Positions 1-5,768 of a stretch of DNA of 7,408 nt are shown here, piece after piece. Position numbers and translations under genes: made by a program. Source of the stretch: an uncultured Blautia sp. (GTDB lineage Bacteria > Bacillota > Clostridia > Lachnospirales > Lachnospiraceae). Position 1 is the stretch's first letter, and each line of letters starts with the position of its first letter. The notes under the pieces are model-generated. The model did no database searches, was not told the DNA's origin, and saw only the letters and a program-made list of their open reading frames with translations. The stretch covers positions 1 to 7,408 of the forward strand of contig CAMBYR010000097.1 of NCBI GenBank assembly GCA_945872375.1, written 5' to 3'.

Positions 1-2
1 TG

Positions 3-587
3 CTGCTTTCATTTCCACTAATGCTCTATTTCATGATCTTTGCCCGGGAAGGGATCTATTTTTTATGCGGAGAAGCATATACCGGATCGATTATATCGCT
101 GCAAATTTTAATGCCCACCATTGTGTTCATGGGGATTACCTACATTTTGGGCGAACAGGTGATGATCCCACAGGGTAAGGAGAAGTATTTACTGATGTCA
201 GAGATTGCCGGAGCAGTTGTGGACGTCATATTTAATGCCTTATTGATACCTGGGTACGGGGCAGCAGGTGCTGCGGTTGGTGCAGTTATGGCTGAGATTT
301 CAGTGTTTGTTGTACAGTTTACAGCAGTAAAAAAGGAAGTAGATTATTTTTTCTACAAGATTCATTATCTTGATATTGCTGTTGGAATGATTTTGGGAAC
401 TGTGGTATCATTTTGGGTTAAAGCATTATTCATTGGGAATTTTATGAAGCTTCTTATTTCAGCGTTTCTTTTCTTTGGCGTTTATGGCGGGTACATGCTT
501 GTTCGGAAAGAAGAGATGGTGGTTGAGATTTGGAATATCCTTGTTGAGAAGGTGCAGCAGATTTTGGGAAGATTTTTCAAAAGCTGA
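3..587 (+). CDS. Polysaccharide/oligosaccharide flippase (Wzx/MATE-like), C-terminal part only
   Basis: This is the 3' end of an integral membrane protein. The frame is open to the left edge (first complete codon at 3), so the gene starts outside the window and the ATG at 21 is only an internal Met. About 194 residues are visible. Hydrophobic segments lie at roughly residues 30-50, 64-82, 87-107, 122-143 and 147-167 of the fragment. The pattern of a GEAY-type loop, a helix ending in an IPQGKEKY loop, then N-x-LLIPGYGAAGAA followed by another helix is typical of the last half of lipid-linked oligosaccharide flippases of the polysaccharide_synt / MVF superfamily. These move undecaprenyl-linked repeat units across the cytoplasmic membrane for capsule or cell-wall polysaccharide assembly. 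The last eight residues and the stop are encoded inside an inverted-repeat segment (560-658). The gene is visibly more A+T-rich than those downstream, as is common in polysaccharide clusters. Which polysaccharide is moved cannot be told. Confidence 0.85.
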   Translation: MLSFPLMLYFMIFAREGIYFLCGEAYTGSIISLQILMPTIVFMGITYILGEQVMIPQGKEKYLLMSEIAGAVVDVIFNALLIPGYGAAGAAVGAVMAEISVFVVQFTAVKKEVDYFFYKIHYLDIAVGMILGTVVSFWVKALFIGNFMKLLISAFLFFGVYGGYMLVRKEEMVVEIWNILVEKVQQILGRFFKS

Positions 588-658
588 ATGAACCAGGGGA
601 GAGACTATTTCATAAAACTTCATAATCCTTCTCTTGCACCACAAAATCTCCCAAAATC
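560..658. repeat. 99-bp segment bounded by imperfect inverted repeats
   Basis: The left arm at 560-576 (GATTTTGGGAAGATTTT) and the right arm at 643-658 (AAAATCTCCCAAAATC) are inverted copies differing by one extra A in the left arm. They enclose about 66 bp that include the flippase stop codon (585-587) and a short direct repeat TTCATAA at 609-615 and 619-625. No T run follows the right arm, so it does not look like a simple rho-independent terminator. A small non-autonomous (MITE- or REP-like) element or a structured 3' UTR are both possible. No target-site duplication is evident next to the arms. Confidence 0.45.
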
Positions 659-661
659 CTG

Positions 662-690
662 TTGGATTCAAATATAAGATTTGTTATAAT
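662..690 (+). promoter_or_regulatory. Extended -10 promoter ahead of mtnN
   Basis: A perfect TATAAT at 685-690 is preceded by TG at 682-683 with a one-base gap, which makes a consensus extended -10 (TGTTATAAT). A weak -35 candidate, TTGGAT at 662-667 (first three bases match), lies 17 bp upstream. Transcription would be expected to begin near 696-698, right at the base of the hairpin at 694-728. The extended -10 compensates for the poor -35. Assigned to the vegetative sigma factor by sequence only. Confidence 0.6.
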
Positions 691-693
691 ACG

Positions 694-733
694 GGTAGGC
701 GTCATTTTCGAAAGAAAATACGCCTGCCTTTTT
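694..733 (+). terminator. Terminator-like hairpin with GAAA tetraloop in the mtnN leader
   Basis: The left arm 694-709 pairs with the right arm 714-728 around a GAAA loop (710-713). This gives about 15 base pairs with one bulged C (703) and one G-T wobble (696 with 726). Five T residues follow at 729-733. The form is that of an intrinsic terminator on the + strand. It could end transcription coming from the flippase side. However, it lies immediately downstream of the -10 box at 685-690, so transcripts from that promoter would meet it within ~40 nt, as in an attenuator. No specific ligand-binding structure is recognisable. Confidence 0.6.
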
Positions 734-757
734 CAATTGAAATTACAACCGAAAACT

Positions 758-764
758 GAGGAGG
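758..764 (+). promoter_or_regulatory. Ribosome binding site that fixes the mtnN start
   Basis: GAGGAGG is a near-perfect Shine-Dalgarno sequence, 11 nt before the ATG at 776. It decides in favour of 776 over the upstream in-frame TTG at 662. It sits 24 nt downstream of the T run of the leader hairpin. Confidence 0.8.
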
Positions 765-775
765 AATCATATATT

Positions 776-1480
776 ATGAGAACAATCGGAATTATCGGAG
801 CTATGGAGCAGGAGGTTACCGGGCTGAAGGAACAGATGCAGGAAGTAAAAATCTCCCGGATCGCATCCATGGCTTTTTATGAAGGAACGCTGGAAGGAAA
901 ACATGTCGTCGTGGTACAGTCCGGAGTTGGGAAAGTAAATGCCGCTGTATGTACCCAGATCCTTGTAAACCGGTTTCATGTAGAAGTTGTGATCAACACC
1001 GGTGTAGGAGGAAGTTTAAATAACGACATCAATATCGGAGATATCGTCGTATCTACTGACGTGCTGGAGCACGACATGGATGTGACTGCGTTGGGATATG
1101 CAGCAGGACAGATTCCCGGAATAGAGCCTCTGGCATTTACAGCCGACGAGGCGCTCCGCCGTCTGGCCGTAGAGGCCTGCCGTGAGGTGAATCCGGATAT
1201 TCAGGTCTTTGAAGGAAGAATTGCTTCCGGAGACCAGTTCATATCCAGCCAGGAAGCAAAAGAAAAAATCGTAAAGAATTTCGGCGCATACGTAACAGAA
1301 ATGGAAGGCGCAGCCATTGGCCATGCTGCATATCTGAACGAAGTGCCGTTCCTGATCCTCCGGGCAATCTCCGATAAAGCGGACGGCAGTGCCCATATGG
1401 ACTATCCGGCATTTGAGGCAGAGGCAATCCGCCACAGCATTCGGCTGACCACCCGCATTATCCGGGACATGCAGGCATAA
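776..1480 (+). CDS. mtnN: 5'-methylthioadenosine / S-adenosylhomocysteine nucleosidase
   Basis: The 234-residue product matches the length and layout of E. coli MtnN/Pfs (232 aa). The enzyme hydrolyses the glycosidic bond of methylthioadenosine and S-adenosylhomocysteine in the cytosol, releasing adenine plus methylthioribose or S-ribosylhomocysteine. It serves methionine salvage and the activated methyl cycle. The N-terminal IGIIGAMEQEV carries the catalytic Glu (E13, equivalent to E. coli Glu12). EMEG at 175-178 supplies the substrate-binding Met-Glu pair (M176, E177), and RAISDKAD contains the catalytic Asp (D200). SGVGKVNAA at 49-57 and NTGVGG at 74-79 are the phosphorylase-fold glycine loops. 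An in-frame TTG at 662 would give a longer protein, but 776 is preferred: it has a strong GAGGAGG site at 758-764 and gives the family N terminus exactly, while the extra residues would be encoded by the promoter and hairpin. No terminator follows. Confidence 0.97.
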   Translation: MRTIGIIGAMEQEVTGLKEQMQEVKISRIASMAFYEGTLEGKHVVVVQSGVGKVNAAVCTQILVNRFHVEVVINTGVGGSLNNDINIGDIVVSTDVLEHDMDVTALGYAAGQIPGIEPLAFTADEALRRLAVEACREVNPDIQVFEGRIASGDQFISSQEAKEKIVKNFGAYVTEMEGAAIGHAAYLNEVPFLILRAISDKADGSAHMDYPAFEAEAIRHSIRLTTRIIRDMQA

Positions 1481-1544
1481 TCCCCGGCAGACGAAGCACC
1501 GGAAACAGGGAAGGCATCGTTACACAGAATCAGAACTTTCGGCA

Positions 1545-1550
1545 TATAAT
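1545..1550 (+). promoter_or_regulatory. Possible -10 box ahead of the small hypothetical gene
   Basis: A perfect TATAAT lies in the 105-bp gap after mtnN. No good -35 is found at 16-18 bp; the nearest candidate, GTTACA at 1519-1524, is 20 bp away. If used, the transcript would begin near 1557. That would leave the GTG at 1562 almost without a leader and favours the ATG at 1586 as start. The evidence is weak because only one hexamer is convincing. Confidence 0.3.
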
Positions 1551-1585
1551 GAAGCAGACCAGTGAGAAGGGATACCGGATTCTGT

Positions 1586-1954
1586 ATGTATGATGACAAT
1601 TTTTATCCATTTTATACCGGCTTCGGAGATCCGCTGATGTACAGTGGTGAACGGATGCAGGAAAAGGAATTTCAACTGATGAAATCGTATTATCCGGAAA
1701 CAGCCCGGAAGATCCAGGAGAAAGTGGAAGAAGAATGTCAGCTTATGGATTATGAGGGCAGCAGGCTTTATGACGAATATCCGGACAAATGGATGCTTTA
1801 TCATACATGCAGCCGGATCAGGCAGAAATTGGAACCGGAAATGACTGCACAGGAAATACCCGGAAGATTTCTGGATGAGCTGATCCAGGTGCTTTTATAT
1901 CAGGAAATGTCCCGCAGACGGTGCAGATGCCGGCGCTGCAGAAAATTTTTCTGA
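1586..1954 (+). CDS. Small hypothetical protein with Cys/Arg-rich tail
   Basis: I do not recognise a named family. The 122-residue product is soluble-looking, with no signal peptide or membrane segment. It begins with an aromatic-rich stretch (YDDNFYPFYTGFGDPLMY, about 2-19), followed by charged amphipathic helices (about 22-56 and 60-83). A leucine-rich helix (about 94-108) runs into a basic tail, RRRCRCRRCRKFF, with cysteines at 113, 115 and 118; two more cysteines are at 51 and 75. The ATG at 1586 is preferred over the in-frame GTG at 1562 (130 aa). An AGAAGGG site at 1565-1571 lies upstream of it, though the 14-nt spacing is long, and the GTG has no visible ribosome binding site. It lies 32 bp before the methyltransferase, so co-transcription and a linked role are plausible but unproven. 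The tail could bind a metal or nucleic acid; this is inference. Codon use resembles the neighbours, so it looks like a real gene. Confidence 0.75.
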   Translation: MYDDNFYPFYTGFGDPLMYSGERMQEKEFQLMKSYYPETARKIQEKVEEECQLMDYEGSRLYDEYPDKWMLYHTCSRIRQKLEPEMTAQEIPGRFLDELIQVLLYQEMSRRRCRCRRCRKFF

Positions 1955-1986
1955 TATGAAAAAATGACAATAGAAAGAAAAAGAGT

Positions 1987-3177
1987 ATGAAAACAATAAA
2001 TGACTTTTTTGAAAATGTGATCACAGAGCAGATGATTCAGGGAACCTTGAGCGGAAAACGTTCTGATGAAGGACCAGATAAGGTAAAAATCAGGCCGGTA
2101 GAGCTGAAAGGGGAGATCCGTTATCAGGCATCGGCTTTTGTCGGTACAAAAGTTCTGCATACCAATTATTCCGGAGAAGAGCTCCGGGATTATCTGGAGC
2201 GAGAACTGAAGGAACATTTTTCTCAGCTTCAGGTCCAGGGGACGGAAACGGATGGAACCATTCTTGTAAGCAAAAAAGGAAAAATGACGGTGAAAACCAG
2301 AAATCACAGTGCCGGAGGCCGGAAATCCGGCCCATCCGGTGAAGGAGAGAAGCCTGTGCGGATTCTGTCGCACAATCGTGTGAAACAGTATATCCTCAAA
2401 GAAGGCGTTCCTGTTCCGTTTCTGGTGGATCTGGGTGTCATGACTGCAGCCGGGAAAATTGTGGCATCCCGTTATGACAAATTCCGCCAGATCAACCGTT
2501 TTCTGGAATATATCGAAGATATTCTTCCGCGTCTGCCGAAAGACAGGCAGGTGACGATTCTGGATTTTGGATGCGGAAAATCATATCTGACATTTGCTAT
2601 GTATTATTACCTCAGAGAACTGAAGGGATATGACGTACAGATCATCGGTCTTGACCTGAAGACCGATGTGATAGAAAATTGCCAGAGGCTTGCAGAAAGC
2701 TACGGCTATCAGAAGCTTCATTTTTGTCAGGGAGATATTGCAGATTATGAAGGTGTGGAACATGTGGATATGGTAGTGACTCTCCATGCCTGCGATACAG
2801 CCACCGATTATGCACTTGCAAAAGCTGTGGGCTGGGGTGCAGAAGTGATTCTTTCCGTGCCCTGCTGCCAGCATGAGCTGAATCGCCGGATGAAAAATGA
2901 TATGCTTGCGCCCGTTCTGGAATATGGAATTCTCAAAGAGCGGATGGCAGCACTGATTACCGATGGAATCCGTGCAAAACTTCTGGAAAATCATGGATAT
3001 GAGACACAGATCCTGGAGTTTATTGATATGGATCACACACCGAAAAATCTTCTGATCCGTGCAGTAAAAACAGGCCGGAAACCGTCACCGGAGGACACCG
3101 GAAAACTGAGGGAAATGATTGCTGCTCTTTATGCAGCGCCTACTCTTGCCGGACTTCTGCATTTTGAGACTTCATGA
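1987..3177 (+). CDS. Class I SAM-dependent methyltransferase (Methyltransf_32-like)
   Basis: This 396-residue cytosolic protein has two parts. Residues ~1-106 form an N-terminal domain of unknown role containing KIRPVELKGEIRYQ. A Gly/Ser/Lys-rich linker (about 107-122) follows. From ~124 a Rossmann methyltransferase domain begins. Motif I is ILDFGCGKSYLTFA (191-204), which binds S-adenosylmethionine. D270 in TLHACDTATDYAL and the VPCCQHEL segment (291-298) are characteristic of the Methyltransf_32 group, which also includes eukaryotic METTL25/GSTCD-type proteins. A conserved-looking EFIDMDHTPKN (344-354) lies near the C terminus. The methyl acceptor is not predictable; RNA or protein are both possible. 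The ATG at 1987 follows only a purine-rich AGAAAAAGAG stretch rather than a strong Shine-Dalgarno, which suggests modest translation or coupling to the upstream gene. The reaction product, S-adenosylhomocysteine, is the substrate of the nearby MtnN. Confidence 0.88.
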   Translation: MKTINDFFENVITEQMIQGTLSGKRSDEGPDKVKIRPVELKGEIRYQASAFVGTKVLHTNYSGEELRDYLERELKEHFSQLQVQGTETDGTILVSKKGKMTVKTRNHSAGGRKSGPSGEGEKPVRILSHNRVKQYILKEGVPVPFLVDLGVMTAAGKIVASRYDKFRQINRFLEYIEDILPRLPKDRQVTILDFGCGKSYLTFAMYYYLRELKGYDVQIIGLDLKTDVIENCQRLAESYGYQKLHFCQGDIADYEGVEHVDMVVTLHACDTATDYALAKAVGWGAEVILSVPCCQHELNRRMKNDMLAPVLEYGILKERMAALITDGIRAKLLENHGYETQILEFIDMDHTPKNLLIRAVKTGRKPSPEDTGKLREMIAALYAAPTLAGLLHFETS

Positions 3178-3181
3178 TGGA

Positions 3182-3207
3182 CCGGCGGAGGCAGGCAGCC
3201 CGCCCGG
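3182..3207 (+). other. GC-rich hairpin between methyltransferase stop and next ribosome binding site
   Basis: CCGGCGG (3182-3188) can pair with CCGCCCGG (3200-3207) with one bulged C, around an 11-nt purine-rich loop. No T run follows; the next bases are ATCAAAGGGGG. It is therefore not a rho-independent terminator. It sits 6 nt before the Shine-Dalgarno of the 3230 gene and may affect mRNA processing or translation. Confidence 0.4.
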
Positions 3208-3229
3208 ATCAAAGGGGGTAATATAGAAA

Positions 3230-5680
3230 ATGAGAAAATTTTTGCGCAGATTGCTGCTTTTGCTTGTGATATTCGTTTTGGGCGTGGCAGGAACTGCTTT
3301 GCTGCTGAACAGCGAGACGACCGACGACCGGTCGGATATGAATGAGGCCATGCTTCCGGAAGTGATGGTGGAGTATGGGGGAATTCTCTGCAACAGGATG
3401 TACGGATATGTACAGACTATGCAGGCAGATTTTACAAGGGACAGCATTACTCCTCTGGATACTGCAAAAAAACTGACCTTTGTAATCGATCCCTATGATA
3501 CTGCAGTAAAAAGTCTTTCCTACGAGATCCGGACTTCCGACGGAAGCAAGGTGCTCGAAAATAAAAAAATAAAAAATCTTTCCGCCTCAGCGGATTCTTA
3601 CCTTCGGGCGGACGTAGAGATTGTAAGCAGTCTTCGGATGAATCAGGAATATTCCATGCAGATTACGCTGGATACCGGAGACAGGGAGATTTACTATTAT
3701 ACGAGGATTATTTCCAGATCGGATCTGAACACAGAAAGCTATATTAATTTTGTGAAAAACTTTTATGAGAAATGTATGGACAAGTCCGCTTCTGAAGATC
3801 TGGCCGGCTATCTGGAACCGGATGGAAGCACCACATCCACCAATTTTTCTCAGATCACCATAAACTCCTCACTATCGGAAGTAAGCTGGGGATCCTTGTC
3901 ACCGCAGATTTACCGGAAAGGGATTCCCGTGATCAATGATATCAACGAAACGACAGCAAGTATTTCTCTGGAATACCAGATCTCGGCAAAGAACAGTGAA
4001 GGCCAGACAGAAATTTATGATGTAAAGGATTTTTACCGGATGCGGTATGCCGAAACCAGGATTTATCTCCTGGACTTTACGCGGTCTGCCAACCAGGTGT
4101 TTAACCCCGGACTTCCTGTGATCACAGATGACGGACTGATTTTGGGAATCCGGGATAAGGATGTTTCCTACATGACAAATGAGGAGAACAGTGTGGTTGC
4201 ATTTGTACAGCAGGGAGACCTGTGGTCTTATTCGCCGGAAAACGGGAAATTTGTACGGATTTTCAGCTTCCGGAAGGATCAGAACAGTGATTACCGTGAT
4301 GTGCGGCAGAAGCATGATATTAAGATCATTCGTGTGGCGGACAACGGCGATGTGGATTTTGTGCTTTATGGCTATATGAACCGTGGAATCCGTGAAGGAT
4401 ACAGCGGAATCTGTGTATATCATTACAACAATGATCAGAATGTACTGGAAGAAAAAGTATTTATTCCCTGCACAGAATCCTATGATTTTCTGAAAAAGGA
4501 TATGGGAACCCTTTCCTATGTGAATCAGAAAAACCATCTGTTCCTTTTGTTTGCCGGAAAGCTGTATCTCATTGATATTGATGGAAGCAGCTATAAGATT
4601 CTGGAAGAGGGAATTGATTCCAAATACTTTGCGGTATCCGACAGCAATGCCCATGCAGCATGGCTGATCAAGGAAGGGGAAAAGGCCGGACAGGTCAAAG
4701 AAATCGATTTTGATACGCTGGACACCAGGATGCTGGTGCCGGAAAGCGGACAGCAGTATCGTCCGGTAGGCTTCATGAATGAAGACCTGATCTATGGAAT
4801 CCTGATGGACGGAGATACGGTTCGAAGCATTGATAACCGTGATATAGAAGGAATTTATTCTCTCCGGTTTGAAGACTTTGAAGGAAACGTGAAAAAGGAA
4901 TATCACGAAGACGGGCTTTATATCACTGATATAGTGGTAAAGAGCACGATTATGGAATTTAACCTCTGTGCCAGACTGGGAGATATTTATGTTGTTCAGA
5001 AAAAGGATAATATCATGAACAATAAAAAAGCTGCTGCATCCCGTGTTTCCATCGAGCTGACCAGCACGGAAAGGACAGGCGTCCGGATTCGTCTTGCTTT
5101 TGATGAAGAACCGGAAACAGACGATCCGCTGATCATTCTGGCGAAAATGCGGAGCGTGGAGGAACGCGTAGTGTCCCTCGATATGCAGGTTCCAAAAGAA
5201 ACGGTTTATTATGTTTATGCCGGCGGAACGCTTTGTGATACCTTTGAGGATCCCGCCCTGGCCATTCAGTATGCCAATGAGGTGATGGGAGTTGTCCTGA
5301 ACCGTAACCAGCAGTATATCTGGGAGCGGGGAAATAAAAAAACGCAGATCAAACTGAACGTTTCGGACATTCCGCAGGCGGTTCTGAACGCAGATCTGAA
5401 TCTGGAGGCACTGGAGGAAAGCGTCAAAGATCAGGGGAAAATCCTGAATCTTTCCGGATGTACGCTGGAAAGTGTACTTTATGAGATCAGTGCCCAGAGG
5501 CCTGTGATCGCAGCTACCGGAGACGGAAAGAGCGTTGTGATCATCGGCTATGATGAATACAATACCTATCTTTATTATCCGGATACCGAACAGACAGGGC
5601 CTTTTGGAATGAATGACAGCACGCTGGTCTTCTCCAATGCAGGAAATATATTTTATTGTTACATGGAAAACATGGAATAG
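3230..5680 (+). CDS. Membrane-anchored extracytoplasmic protein, propeller-like middle and inactive C39-like C-terminal domain
   Basis: I do not recognise a named family. The 816-residue product begins MRKFLRR, then one hydrophobic segment (about 8-26). This is an uncleaved anchor or signal peptide with no lipobox cysteine, so most of the chain should lie outside the membrane. Residues ~45-285 look beta-rich, with strand patterns such as KLTFVIDPYD and SMQITLDTGD. Residues ~296-600 carry repeated blade-like units (GDLWSYSPENGKFVRI, GKLYLIDIDGSSYKIL, VKEIDFDTLDTRML) that suggest a beta-propeller. The C-terminal ~660-811 ends with RPVIAATGDGKSVVIIGYD and YYPD. That follows the layout of C39-type papain-like domains (G-H-Y-V-V-x-x-G-Y-D, then D-P), but the His position is Lys767 and the Asp position is Tyr783. 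Peptidase activity is therefore unlikely. The start has a strong AGGGGG (3213-3218) 11 nt upstream. It is 52 bp downstream of the methyltransferase. A sensing, binding or wall-assembly role is possible. Confidence 0.85.
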   Translation: MRKFLRRLLLLLVIFVLGVAGTALLLNSETTDDRSDMNEAMLPEVMVEYGGILCNRMYGYVQTMQADFTRDSITPLDTAKKLTFVIDPYDTAVKSLSYEIRTSDGSKVLENKKIKNLSASADSYLRADVEIVSSLRMNQEYSMQITLDTGDREIYYYTRIISRSDLNTESYINFVKNFYEKCMDKSASEDLAGYLEPDGSTTSTNFSQITINSSLSEVSWGSLSPQIYRKGIPVINDINETTASISLEYQISAKNSEGQTEIYDVKDFYRMRYAETRIYLLDFTRSANQVFNPGLPVITDDGLILGIRDKDVSYMTNEENSVVAFVQQGDLWSYSPENGKFVRIFSFRKDQNSDYRDVRQKHDIKIIRVADNGDVDFVLYGYMNRGIREGYSGICVYHYNNDQNVLEEKVFIPCTESYDFLKKDMGTLSYVNQKNHLFLLFAGKLYLIDIDGSSYKILEEGIDSKYFAVSDSNAHAAWLIKEGEKAGQVKEIDFDTLDTRMLVPESGQQYRPVGFMNEDLIYGILMDGDTVRSIDNRDIEGIYSLRFEDFEGNVKKEYHEDGLYITDIVVKSTIMEFNLCARLGDIYVVQKKDNIMNNKKAAASRVSIELTSTERTGVRIRLAFDEEPETDDPLIILAKMRSVEERVVSLDMQVPKETVYYVYAGGTLCDTFEDPALAIQYANEVMGVVLNRNQQYIWERGNKKTQIKLNVSDIPQAVLNADLNLEALEESVKDQGKILNLSGCTLESVLYEISAQRPVIAATGDGKSVVIIGYDEYNTYLYYPDTEQTGPFGMNDSTLVFSNAGNIFYCYMENME

Positions 5681-5707
5681 AAAAAAGGAATTTTTTCAAA
5701 CCAGGGG

Positions 5708-5736
5708 TTTACTTTTGGAAGTCAGTTATTTAAACT
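5708..5736 (+). promoter_or_regulatory. Possible promoter for galT
   Basis: TTTACT (5708-5713) and TAAACT (5731-5736) each match four of six consensus bases and are 17 bp apart. They lie in the 88-bp gap before galT, giving a leader of about 25 nt. This would let galT be expressed apart from the upstream genes. No catabolite-repression element or clear sugar operator was seen nearby. Confidence 0.4.
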
Positions 5737-5755
5737 AAGAAGTAGAAAGAAAAAC

Positions 5756-5761
5756 AGGGGG
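5756..5761 (+). promoter_or_regulatory. Ribosome binding site of galT
   Basis: AGGGGG lies 7 nt before the ATG at 5769. This is good spacing and confirms that start. Confidence 0.7.
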
Positions 5762-5768
5762 ATTACAT

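Noticed and set aside
459..671. Minus-strand open frame of 70 codons across the flippase end
   Set aside because: It overlaps the flippase and the inverted-repeat segment antisense, shows no recognised domain, and lies opposite better-supported features.
662..775. 38-residue N-terminal extension of MtnN from the TTG at 662
   Set aside because: The extension would be encoded by the promoter and hairpin, is absent from the family, and the strong ribosome binding site at 758-764 points to 776.
1549..1593. 14-codon frame before the small hypothetical gene
   Set aside because: It begins within the possible -10 box, has no ribosome binding site and overlaps the ATG at 1586 out of frame.
3174..3221. 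15-codon frame overlapping the methyltransferase stop by ATGA
   Set aside because: No ribosome binding site, Arg-rich reading of a GC hairpin, and no sign of a functional peptide.
3321..3335. CGACCGGTCG palindrome in the surface-protein coding sequence
   Set aside because: Short, within a codon run for Thr-Thr-Asp-Asp-Arg-Ser, and CCGG is frequent throughout this sequence.
3899..4906. Minus-strand open frame of 335 codons inside the surface-protein gene
   Set aside because: It is a shadow of the 816-aa gene. The predicted protein has an unnatural composition rich in Ile, His and Phe and no domain signal, while the + strand frame has a good start and coherent protein features.
5680..5697. 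Hairpin after the surface-protein gene as a terminator
   Set aside because: The stem is six A-T pairs plus one G-C, too weak for an intrinsic terminator; it may just be a chance A/T palindrome.
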